Positions 55,841 to 64,000 of a DNA stretch of 64,000 nt are shown in pieces; the first letter of the stretch is position 1, and each line of letters starts with the position of its first letter. The position numbers and the translations under genes are program-made. Under the pieces are notes generated by a model that saw nothing but the letters and a program-made list of their open reading frames with translations, was not told the DNA's origin and made no database searches. Source of the DNA: Streptomyces sp. S.PNR 29 (lineage in GTDB: Bacteria > Actinomycetota > Actinomycetes > Streptomycetales > Streptomycetaceae); contig NZ_JANUQM010000020.1 in assembly GCF_030386795.1 (NCBI RefSeq), forward strand, positions 62,001 through 126,000. The letters run 5' to 3'.

Positions 55841-55883
55841 GTGACACCGTGACACGCGGCACCACCGCAGACGTGACACCGTG
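55841..55883. promoter_or_regulatory. Paired GTGACACCGTG direct repeats
   Basis: The 11-mer GTGACACCGTG occurs at 55841-55851 and 55873-55883, 32 bp apart (three helical turns), upstream of the second ureidopropionase gene at 55946 and just after pucR. It is a candidate site for PucR binding at the promoter of the dihydropyrimidinase operon. Confidence 0.55.
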
Positions 55884-55945
55884 CACCTCATACCGGCCAT
55901 CCGGACTTCCTACGCTCAGCGCACACCGAGCGACCGGAGGTCCCG

Positions 55946-56788
55946 ATGAGCAGAGTGATCCGTGCCGCCGTCTTCCAGACCGCCTGGACCGGCGACAAGG
56001 AATCCATGATCCAGGTACACGAGCAGGCGGTCCGGGACGCGGCGGCCCAGGGTGCCCAGGTCCTGTGCTTCCAGGAGCTGTTCTACGGACCGTACTTCTG
56101 CCAGGTCCAGGACCCGGCCTTCTACGAGTACGCCGAGCAGATCCCCGAGGGCCCCATCGTCCAGCGCTTCCAGGCACTCGCGAAGGAACACGGCATCGTC
56201 CTGGTGCTGCCGATGTACGAGGAGGAACAGCCCGGCGTCCTCTACAACACCGCCGCCGTGATCGACGCGGACGGTTCCTACCTCGGCAAGTACCGCAAGA
56301 CCCACATCCCGCAGGTCAGGGGCTTCTGGGAGAAGTTCTACTTCCGCCCGGGCAACAGCGGCTGGCCGGTCTTCGACACCAAGGCCGGGAAGATCGGCGT
56401 CTACATCTGCTACGACCGCCACTTCCCGGAGGGCTGGCGGGCGCTCGGCCTCGCGGGTGCCGAGATCGTCTTCAATCCGTCGGCCACCTCGCGCGGCCTG
56501 TCCGGCTACCTGTGGCAGCTGGAGCAGCCGGCGGCGGCCGTCGCCAACGAGTACTTCGTGGGCGCGATCAACCGGGTCGGGGTGGAGGAGTACGGCGACA
56601 ACGACTTCTACGGCACCTCGTACTTCGTGGACCCGGAGGCCCAGTTCGTCGGGGAGGTGGCCGGCGACAAGGAGACCGAACTCGTCGTGCGCGACCTGGA
56701 CATGGCCAAGCTGCGCGAGGTCCGCGACCGCTGGCAGTTCTACCGCGACCGCGCGCCGGGTGCGTACACGCCGCTGACCGCCCCCTGA
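55946..56788 (+). CDS. Nitrilase-superfamily beta-ureidopropionase (copy 2)
   Basis: A 280-residue hydrolase with E44, K118 and C155 as in copy 1 and the same motifs (GKYRKTHIPQVRGFWEK; YICYDRHFPEGWR). The two differ mainly in the first 110 residues and at the C-terminus. Two copies in one cluster suggest different substrates, for example N-carbamoyl-beta-alanine against N-carbamoyl amino acids or beta-ureidoisobutyrate. GGAGG lies before ATG 55946. It is followed by dihydropyrimidinase 94 bases later. Confidence 0.9.
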   Translation: MSRVIRAAVFQTAWTGDKESMIQVHEQAVRDAAAQGAQVLCFQELFYGPYFCQVQDPAFYEYAEQIPEGPIVQRFQALAKEHGIVLVLPMYEEEQPGVLYNTAAVIDADGSYLGKYRKTHIPQVRGFWEKFYFRPGNSGWPVFDTKAGKIGVYICYDRHFPEGWRALGLAGAEIVFNPSATSRGLSGYLWQLEQPAAAVANEYFVGAINRVGVEEYGDNDFYGTSYFVDPEAQFVGEVAGDKETELVVRDLDMAKLREVRDRWQFYRDRAPGAYTPLTAP

Positions 56789-56882
56789 CGGTCGTCCCGG
56801 CGCCCACCGCTCCCCCGGCGGGCGCCGGGCCGGCCCGTACGTCATCCGCACCGACCACGGCAGGACAGGGAGAGGGAGCAGC

Positions 56883-58286
56883 ATGAGCAGCCGTACCGTC
56901 ATCCGCGGTGGCCTCGTCATCACCGCGTCCGACGAGATCCACGCCGACGTCCTGATCGAGGACGGCCGTATCGCCGCCCTCGCCGCGTCCGGCACCCCGG
57001 CCGCCGGGGCCTTCACGGCGGAGAGGGTCATCGACGCGACCGGGAAGTACGTGATCCCGGGCGGGGTCGATGTCCACACCCACATGGAGCTGCCGTTCGG
57101 CGGCACCTTCGCCTCCGACACCTTCGAGACCGGCACCCGGGCCGCCGCCTGGGGCGGCACCACCACGATCGTCGACTTCGCGGTGCAGAGCGTCGGCCAC
57201 TCCCTGCGTGAGGGCCTGGACGCCTGGCACGCCAAGGCCGAGGGCAACTGCGCCATCGACTACGGCTTCCACATGATCGTCTCCGATGTGAACCAGGAGA
57301 CGCTGAAGGAGATGGACCTGCTGGTCGAGGAGGGCGTCACCTCCTTCAAGCAGTTCATGGCCTACCCCGGCGTCTTCTACAGCGACGACGGCCAGATCCT
57401 GCGCGCGATGCAGCGCTCCGCCGAGAACGGCGGGCTGATCATGATGCACGCCGAGAACGGCATCGCGATCGACGTGCTGGTGGAACAGGCGCTGGCCCGG
57501 GGAGAGACGGATCCCCGGTACCACGGGGAAGTGCGGAAGGCTCTCCTCGAGGCCGAGGCCACCCACCGCGCCATCAAGCTCGCCCAGGTCGCGGGGGCGC
57601 CCCTGTACGTCGTGCACGTCTCGGCGATGGAGGCGGTCGCCGAACTGGCCCGGGCGCGCGACGAGGGGCTCAACGTCTTCGGGGAGACCTGCCCGCAGTA
57701 CCTGTTCCTGTCGACCGACAACCTCGCGGAACCGGACTTCGGGGGCGCGAAGTACGTGTGCAGCACGCCGCTGAGGCCCCGCGAGCACCAGGCCCAGCTG
57801 TGGAAGGGACTGAGGACGAACGACCTGCAGGTCGTCTCCACCGACCACTGCCCCTTCTGCTTCGTCGGCCAGAAGGAGCTGGGCCGCGGTGACTTCTCCA
57901 AGATCCCCAACGGCCTTCCGGGCGTCGAGAACCGCATGGACCTGCTGCACCAGGCCGTCCTCGACGGGCACATCTCCCGCCGCCGCTGGATCGAGATCGC
58001 CTGCGCCACCCCGGCCCGGATGTTCGGCCTGTACCCGAAGAAGGGCACCATCGCCCCCGGCGCCGACGCCGACGTCGTCCTCTACGACCCGAACGCCGAG
58101 CAGGTCATGTCCGCCGAGACGCACCACATGAACGTCGACTACTCGGCGTACGAGGGCAAGCGGGTCACCGGCCGTGTCGAGACGGTGCTCTCCCGCGGCG
58201 AGCCGGTCATCACCGAGCGGGAGTACACGGGACGCAAGGGTCACGGCGTCTACACCCCGCGCTCCACCTGTCAGTACCTCAACTAG
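56883..58286 (+). CDS. hydA: Dihydropyrimidinase / D-hydantoinase
   Basis: A 467-residue cyclic amidohydrolase that opens dihydrouracil, dihydrothymine or 5-substituted hydantoins. Metal ligands: H65 and H67 (VDVHTHME), the carboxylated lysine K156 (TSFKQFMAY), later His in VVHVSAME and Asp in VSTDHCPF. Length and motifs are normal. GGGAGAGGGAGCAGC precedes ATG 56883. With the flanking ureidopropionase it covers steps two and three of reductive pyrimidine breakdown. Confidence 0.93.
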   Translation: MSSRTVIRGGLVITASDEIHADVLIEDGRIAALAASGTPAAGAFTAERVIDATGKYVIPGGVDVHTHMELPFGGTFASDTFETGTRAAAWGGTTTIVDFAVQSVGHSLREGLDAWHAKAEGNCAIDYGFHMIVSDVNQETLKEMDLLVEEGVTSFKQFMAYPGVFYSDDGQILRAMQRSAENGGLIMMHAENGIAIDVLVEQALARGETDPRYHGEVRKALLEAEATHRAIKLAQVAGAPLYVVHVSAMEAVAELARARDEGLNVFGETCPQYLFLSTDNLAEPDFGGAKYVCSTPLRPREHQAQLWKGLRTNDLQVVSTDHCPFCFVGQKELGRGDFSKIPNGLPGVENRMDLLHQAVLDGHISRRRWIEIACATPARMFGLYPKKGTIAPGADADVVLYDPNAEQVMSAETHHMNVDYSAYEGKRVTGRVETVLSRGEPVITEREYTGRKGHGVYTPRSTCQYLN

Positions 58287-58297
58287 GAGTGGCGCAG

Positions 58298-59320
58298 ATG
58301 GACTTCGGACTCGTCCTGCAGACCGACCCGCCGGCCTCCCGTGTCGTCAGCCTGATGAAGCGGGCCGAACGCAACGGCTTCACCCACGGCTGGACCTTCG
58401 ACTCCGCCGTGCTGTGGCAGGAGCCGTTTGTGATCTACAGCCAGATCCTCGCGAACACCACGAAACTGAAGGTCGGCCCGATGGTGACCAACCCGGGCAC
58501 CCGCACCTGGGAGGTCACCGCCTCCACCTTCGCCACCCTCAACGACATGTTCGGCAACCGCACGATCTGCGGCATCGGCCGCGGCGACTCCGCCATGCGC
58601 GTCGCCGGCCGCAAGCCCAACACCTTGGCCCGCATCAGCGAGGCCATGAAGGTCATCCGGGCCCTGGGCAGCGGCGAGGAGGCCGACCTGGGCGGAGGCA
58701 CGGTCGTCCGGTTCCCGTGGATCCGGCCCGGCGCCGAACTCCCCGTCTGGATGGCCGCGTACGGCCCCAAGGCCCTGAAGATGACCGGCGAGGAGGCCGA
58801 CGGGTTCATCCTCCAGCTCGCCGACCTGTATCTGACCGAGTACATGGTCAAGGCGGTGAAGGACGCGGCGGTGGCGGCCGGCCGTGACCCTGACGAGGTG
58901 AAGATCTGCGTGGCCGCCCCGGCGTACGTCACCGATGACGACTCGCCCGAGGCGCTGGCCCACGCGCGCGAGCAGTGCCGGTGGTTCGGCGGGATGGTCG
59001 GCAACCACGTGGCCGACCTGGTCGCCAAGTACGGCGAGCACACGGGCGCCGTACCGGAGGAGCTCACCGACTACATCAAGGCACGCGAGGGCTACGACTA
59101 CTCCCACCACGGGCGCAGCGGAAATCCCGACACCCAGTTCGTGCCCGACGAGATCGTGGACCGGTTCTGCGTCATCGGGCCGGTCGAGAAGCACGTGGAG
59201 AAGCTGAACGCCCTGCGAGAGCTGGGCGTCGACCAGTTCGCCGTCTACGACATGCACGACGCACAGGAAGCCGTCATCGACGCGTACGGATCGCAGGTGA
59301 TCCCGGCCGTCAACGGCTGA
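58298..59320 (+). CDS. LLM-class oxidoreductase, TIGR03842-like (possibly F420-dependent)
   Basis: A 340-residue luciferase-like TIM-barrel oxidoreductase (MDFGLVLQTDPPASRVVSLM; FTHGWTFDSAVLWQEP; TICGIGRGDSAMRVAGRKP). The sequence fits the TIGR03842 group, annotated as F420-dependent, although members also occur in organisms without F420. ATG 58298 is chosen with GGAG 10 bases upstream; GTG 58289 is too close. It begins 11 bases after the dihydropyrimidinase stop, so the two are co-translated. It may carry out a redox step on a pyrimidine or hydantoin; this is inference. Confidence 0.88.
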   Translation: MDFGLVLQTDPPASRVVSLMKRAERNGFTHGWTFDSAVLWQEPFVIYSQILANTTKLKVGPMVTNPGTRTWEVTASTFATLNDMFGNRTICGIGRGDSAMRVAGRKPNTLARISEAMKVIRALGSGEEADLGGGTVVRFPWIRPGAELPVWMAAYGPKALKMTGEEADGFILQLADLYLTEYMVKAVKDAAVAAGRDPDEVKICVAAPAYVTDDDSPEALAHAREQCRWFGGMVGNHVADLVAKYGEHTGAVPEELTDYIKAREGYDYSHHGRSGNPDTQFVPDEIVDRFCVIGPVEKHVEKLNALRELGVDQFAVYDMHDAQEAVIDAYGSQVIPAVNG

Positions 59321-59347
59321 ACCCGTCCCCGTTGGTTCCTCCGATCT

Positions 59348-59373
59348 CCCCCTCCCCGGGCCCGGGGAGGGGG
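59348..59373. terminator. Perfect 26-bp GC palindrome
   Basis: CCCCCTCCCC and GGGGAGGGGG flank GGGCCC, making a perfect palindrome 28 bases after the LLM stop. It is likely a terminator or attenuator before the permease gene, which may lower permease expression relative to the enzymes. Confidence 0.6.
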
Positions 59374-59445
59374 CCAGGGCGCATCCGCGCACCCCCCATC
59401 GGCCCGCACGGCCTTTCCCGACCCACCGCATTGATTGGCCTGCCC

Positions 59446-60972
<1,527 letters not shown>

Positions 60973-60978
60973 CGCGTC

Positions 60979-61017
60979 CGCTGGAGGACGGTCAGCCCTG
61001 CTGACCGTCCTCCAGCG
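60979..61017. terminator. Bidirectional terminator, 17-bp perfect stem
   Basis: CGCTGGAGGACGGTCAG and CTGACCGTCCTCCAGCG pair perfectly around a 5-base loop between the convergent permease and DUF3558-like genes. The stem overlaps the last codons of the minus-strand gene (stop at 60992). Confidence 0.8.
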
Positions 61018-61660
61018 AGGCCACCGCTTCCTTCGCCGCCTTGATGGCCCCCTTGTTGATCACGTCCGTACCGGGTGCCTTCTTCGTCTCGAAGTCGCTG
61101 CCGTTGTAGGTGACGACCACCAGCGCGTTGGACGCGCGGACCACGACCACGCCCTCGCGTGTCTGCTGCTTGTCCTCGGTGGTGAGGTTCACGACGGAGT
61201 AGCCCGCGTCGCCGACGCCGGGGACCGGGCCTCCGCCGCTCTTCTCCTCGACGCGTTGCCGATAGGCCTTCTCGGCCGCCTCGTCCGTCTCCATGATCTC
61301 GTAGGAGACGTCCAGCCAGCGGTAGTCGTAGCCCTCCAACGCGTTCCACGAGCAGGTGCGGCGCACGCTGCGGTCCGTCGACGGGATCTCCTTCCCGGCG
61401 GTCTTGGCGCCCGGCACGAGCGACTTGATCGTCTTCTTCGCCAGGCTGGTGCACGGCGCGGGGGAGGAGGCGTACGTCTTCGACGCCGCCGAGGTCGCGG
61501 GGGCGGACGCGGACTGGGTGTCCGGCTGCTGCTCCGCCTTGTGCTCGACGGCCGGCGTCGCGGCGAACGGGCCTGACGACAGCGCCCAGCCCGCGACGGC
61601 GAGCACGGCCACCGGGGACAGACGTGCGGTCAGGGCGAGCGGCAGGGGAAGGGAACGCAC
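60992..61660 (-). CDS. Secreted or membrane-anchored protein, DUF3558-like
   Basis: A 222-residue protein starting at GTG 61660, opening with a hydrophobic segment (ALTARLSPVAVLAVAGWALS). A Ser/Ala/Thr-rich spacer leads to a domain with a cysteine pair (PCTSLAKKTIKSLVPGA; RRTCSWNALEG) and VPGVGDAGYSVVNLTTED, a pattern of DUF3558-type secreted actinobacterial proteins. No lipobox is seen. Function unknown. The 3' end lies inside the bidirectional terminator. Confidence 0.65.
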   Translation of the reverse strand: MRSLPLPLALTARLSPVAVLAVAGWALSSGPFAATPAVEHKAEQQPDTQSASAPATSAASKTYASSPAPCTSLAKKTIKSLVPGAKTAGKEIPSTDRSVRRTCSWNALEGYDYRWLDVSYEIMETDEAAEKAYRQRVEEKSGGGPVPGVGDAGYSVVNLTTEDKQQTREGVVVVRASNALVVVTYNGSDFETKKAPGTDVINKGAIKAAKEAVASLEDGQQG

Positions 61661-61816
61661 GGCGCACTTTTCGTGGGGGACGGTGTGCGGAGAGGTCCGC
61701 ACAGCGGACGGTATGACAGTGTCACATGCATCCTTGCGGTGCGGAAGGGTGAACTCGCTCCGTGCATGTGCGGTGACTGCGGCCTGTTGCGCCTCACCTC
61801 GTGCCTCTTGCCGCAC

Positions 61817-61868
61817 CTATCGACATTCGATAGATTCCCATCGCAATTCGATAGGAGAGCGTCGATAG
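61817..61868. promoter_or_regulatory. Cluster of TCGATAG sites
   Basis: CTATCGA-cat-TCGATAG (61817-61833) is a perfect inverted repeat; further TCGATAG copies lie at 61848-61854 and 61862-61868, the last one 11 bases before the GTG start of the DUF2975 gene. This array is likely the operator of the small XRE protein encoded by the second gene. Confidence 0.6.
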
Positions 61869-61878
61869 AGGGTGGGTC

Positions 61879-62364
61879 GTGGGAAAGCTGACAGTGCGTG
61901 CGCTGCGCGCCGTGCTCGCGGTGGTGCTCGCCGGCACGGTGTTCGTGCAGGCAATGATGGTGTGGGCGTTGGCCACCGACCCGGAGGACGGGTCGCTCCC
62001 GCTGACCCCACTGCGCGTGATCACGATCCTGGGCATGGTGTCGGTCCAGGTCGCCGTGGTCTGCGTATGGCGGCTGGTGACGATGGTGCGACGCGGAACC
62101 GTGTTCTCCCACGCCGCCTTCCGGTATGTGGACGGCGTGATCGGCGCGATCGTGGCGGCTGCTGTCCTGTGGTTCGCGGTCACGATCATCAACGCGCCGG
62201 GCCAGCGGGACGACCCGGGCGTCACCGTCATCATGGGCGGGATCGGCGTGGCCGTCCTGGGGGTCGCGCTCATCGTGCTCGTACTGCGGATGCTGCTCGC
62301 CCAGGCCGTCGCGCGCGATGTCGAAGCGGCGCGGATGCAGGCCGAGTTGGACGAGGTGATCTGA
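61879..62364 (+). CDS. DUF2975 domain membrane protein
   Basis: A 161-residue protein with four hydrophobic segments (ALRAVLAVVLAGTVFVQAMM; VITILGMVSVQVAVVCVW; GAIVAAAVLWFAVTII; GIGVAVLGVALIVLVLRML), as in DUF2975 proteins. GTG 61879 follows GAGGGTGG. The stop TGA overlaps the ATG of the next gene (TGATG), so the two are translated together. DUF2975/XRE pairs are common in bacteria; the role is not known, though a membrane partner for the regulator is plausible. Confidence 0.85.
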   Translation: MGKLTVRALRAVLAVVLAGTVFVQAMMVWALATDPEDGSLPLTPLRVITILGMVSVQVAVVCVWRLVTMVRRGTVFSHAAFRYVDGVIGAIVAAAVLWFAVTIINAPGQRDDPGVTVIMGGIGVAVLGVALIVLVLRMLLAQAVARDVEAARMQAELDEVI

Positions 62365-62585
62365 TGCCGATCGCCGTCGACATCGACGTGATGCTGGCCC
62401 GGCGGAAGATGTCCGTGGGCGAGCTCGCGGACCGCGTAGGGATCACGCCCGCCAATCTGGCGGTGCTCAAGAACGGCCGCGCCAAGGCGGTGCGCTTCGC
62501 GACGCTCGACGCCCTCTGCGAGGTGCTCGAGTGCCAGCCGGGCGACCTGCTGCGCTGGGAGGCCGAGGACGCCGAGGACGGATGA
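62364..62585 (+). CDS. XRE/Cro-type regulator (YozG-like)
   Basis: A 73-residue protein that is one helix-turn-helix (MSVGELADRVGITPANLAVL, then KNGRAKAVRFATLDALCEVL, ECQPGDLLRWE). It overlaps the DUF2975 gene by one base. It likely represses its own operon by binding TCGATAG sites upstream. Confidence 0.88.
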   Translation: MPIAVDIDVMLARRKMSVGELADRVGITPANLAVLKNGRAKAVRFATLDALCEVLECQPGDLLRWEAEDAEDG

Positions 62586-62833
62586 CGTGGATCGCCGATC
62601 GCCCCTGGGCAGGACGTCCCGCCGGTGATGCCGCCGTGCGGGTCGCGGACTGGGGCGACGGCCTGACCCGGTCCCCGGGATCTGTGAAGCCCATCCTTGA
62701 GAAGGGTCGTTTCTGCACGTCAGGGGCCCTGCCTTCACCCGCCTGAGTGATCCCCAACAGGAGACAGTCGCGGTTGAATCGCAGATGCCACAGGCGAAAT
62801 CCCGTGGCATTCAAAAGGAAGGGCGAACTCTCC
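62586..62833. other. Intergenic, no gene recognised
   Basis: About 250 bases after the XRE stop. No hairpin of note and no coding signal; it should hold the promoter of the small secreted protein. Confidence 0.4.
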
Positions 62834-63400
62834 ATGACCCTGCCGATTCGACAGCACAACCTCGTTGGACAGCGCATCCTTGCCCTCTGTGCCGCGCTCG
62901 CGGCGCTGATCGGGCTCGCGCTCAGCACTCCCGCCCAGGCGGCGCCCGCCGCCCCCGTTGCTCCCTCGGGGCCCGTGGTGATCACCAGCGTGGCCCACAC
63001 CAACTACCTCATCCCGGACGACGCCGCAGGCGGCAACAACACCTACCTGCAGGTGTACTACCGGGCCGACCACCCGTTCCCGCGCACGTTCCGGTTCACC
63101 CCGACCCGGACAGCGCAGGGCGAGACCGTCTACGAGTGGACGATCACGACCACCGGTAACTGCGCGGAGGTACGAGGCGACGCCGGCACCTACGTCTACC
63201 TGGCCCCGTGCCAGTCCACGAAGAAGGCTCAGTGGTGGCGGCTGCGGCCCACCGTCGACGGTGATGCCTGGGCCCTGGTGCCCTACCTCAATGAGGACCT
63301 CGCGGTGACCGCCACCTACGGCGACGACAACGTTGCGCCGCTACGGGAGATGCCGGGCGGACGCGCAACCGCATCCCAGCTCTGGTTCCTGACCGGCTGA
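62834..63400 (+). CDS. Small secreted protein, possibly beta-trefoil-like
   Basis: A 188-residue exported protein. The signal peptide covers about 1-36 (ILALCAALAALIGLALSTPA, cleavage after AQA). ATG 62834 follows AAAAGGAAGGG. The mature domain is beta-rich with W/Y motifs (TVYEWTITTTGNC; LAPCQSTKKAQWWRLRP; ASQLWFLTG) and two cysteines, somewhat like ricin-type trefoils, but the match is weak. Function unknown. Confidence 0.65.
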   Translation: MTLPIRQHNLVGQRILALCAALAALIGLALSTPAQAAPAAPVAPSGPVVITSVAHTNYLIPDDAAGGNNTYLQVYYRADHPFPRTFRFTPTRTAQGETVYEWTITTTGNCAEVRGDAGTYVYLAPCQSTKKAQWWRLRPTVDGDAWALVPYLNEDLAVTATYGDDNVAPLREMPGGRATASQLWFLTG

Positions 63401-63624
63401 CGGACCGGGACAAGGCCATCGCGCGCTCCTCGGGTCGAACCACCGGTTCACCAGGGGAACTTGCGCGGTGGCCTTCTCTTGTTCAGGGGCACAGGCCGAT
63501 CGGTAGCCTGCTTGGTGATCAGGGGAACGCGGGTCCTGACTCGAACTCCCCAAAAACTCCCCAGGCCGGTTCCCGAGCGCCGATCAGAAGGACCGATGGG
63601 CACAAACAGCGAGGTGAGACGCCC
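63401..63624. other. Intergenic, no gene recognised
   Basis: CAGGGGAAC occurs twice (near 63452 and 63512), and two short CTCCCCA blocks lie near 63550-63565. No gene, tRNA or clear terminator was found. Confidence 0.4.
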
Positions 63625-64000
63625 ATGTTCACCACCCGCCCCACCCTCCAGGGCACCTTCGGCATGGTGTCCTCCACCCACTGGCTGGCCTCACAGTCGG
63701 CGATGGCCGTCCTGGAGGACGGCGGCAACGCCTACGACGCGGCCGTGGCGGGCGCGTTCGTCCTGCACGTCGTCGAGCCGCACCTCAACGGGCCCGGCGG
63801 CGAGGTGCCGATCCTGCTCGCCCCGGCGGGCGGTGACGTGCGGGTGCTGTGCGGACAGGGCGTCGCACCCACGGGGGCGACGGTCGCGCACTACAGGGGA
63901 CTGGGTCTGGAGCTCGTACCCGGTACCGGCCCGCTCGCCGCGGCCGTCCCCGGCGCCTTCGACGCCTGGATGCTGCTGCTGCGCGACCACGGCACCAAGT
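63625..64000 (+). CDS. Gamma-glutamyltransferase family protein (5' part, cut by window end)
   Basis: The first 125 codons of a gene that continues past the window. ATG 63625 follows GAGGTGAG. It begins like GGT-family proteins (GMVSSTHWLASQSAMAVLED, GGNAYDAAVAGAFVLHVVEP, LNGPGGEVPILL) and has no signal peptide, unlike the secreted ggt at 44190. Typical relatives are cytoplasmic acylase/GGT-like enzymes. The catalytic Thr lies beyond the window. Confidence 0.85.
   Translation, partial: MFTTRPTLQGTFGMVSSTHWLASQSAMAVLEDGGNAYDAAVAGAFVLHVVEPHLNGPGGEVPILLAPAGGDVRVLCGQGVAPTGATVAHYRGLGLELVPGTGPLAAAVPGAFDAWMLLLRDHGTK

Noticed and set aside
63481..63570. Possible tRNA or att-site remnant (ACTCGAACTCCCC)
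   Set aside because: No cloverleaf could be drawn and no integrase or second copy was found nearby.

Overview
The window is high-GC actinobacterial DNA that reads as Streptomyces. GTG starts are frequent, spacing is tight, and several families are typical of streptomycetes (DUF6278, DUF6207, a Streptomyces-type SWIM protein, a possible F420-dependent luciferase-like oxidoreductase). No rRNA, tRNA or CRISPR array was seen. All calls come from reading the sequence; no database search was run.

Left part (1-24.5 kb). A SWIM zinc-finger protein and a decayed LuxR fragment precede a polysaccharide-utilisation locus at 2.1-17 kb. It holds a secreted levanase-type GH32 (minus strand), a divergent LacI regulator with a triple palindrome upstream, a three-gene ABC sugar importer with no ATPase of its own, a GH3 glycosidase, an intracellular GH32 fructosidase and a secreted GH30 with carbohydrate-binding modules. 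Secreted GH32/GH30 would cut fructan and beta-glucan, the importer would take up fragments, and the GH3 and second GH32 would finish the work inside. Then come a PcaD-PcaC fusion, a metallo-hydrolase, exonuclease III, an IS remnant beside a broken SDR gene, a TetR/isochorismatase-fold pair, and a frameshifted SGNH/FG-GAP pseudogene.

Middle part (24.6-38.4 kb). This is a mosaic of decayed mobile DNA: IS5-like, IS1380, IS701-like and other transposase pieces, fragments resembling plasmid ParB and replication-relaxation proteins, ABC transporter, helicase and DUF4238 debris, and a 1.09-kb unit bounded by 23-bp inverted repeats. A few intact genes sit in it: two paralogous secreted ricin-type lectins of equal length with related upstream regions, an acyltransferase-3, a membrane-anchored unknown, a DUF6207 protein and a complete IS1380-type transposase.

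Right part (38.4-64 kb). Ordered chromosome resumes with a secreted SGNH hydrolase, DUF6278, a lone polar amino acid ABC ATPase, a secreted S15/CocE-like hydrolase, gamma-glutamyltransferase, a ClpC-type chaperone, methionine aminopeptidase (its 3' end duplicated in tandem) facing a small XRE regulator, and an unknown Pro/Ala-rich protein. The cluster at 52.0-61.0 kb looks like reductive pyrimidine or hydantoin catabolism: two beta-ureidopropionase paralogues, a class III aminotransferase, a PucR regulator, dihydropyrimidinase, an LLM oxidoreductase and an NCS1 permease. No ordinary dihydropyrimidine dehydrogenase is present in the window, so the LLM enzyme is a candidate for the missing redox step. 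The window ends with a DUF2975/XRE pair, a small secreted protein and the start of a second gamma-glutamyltransferase-family gene.
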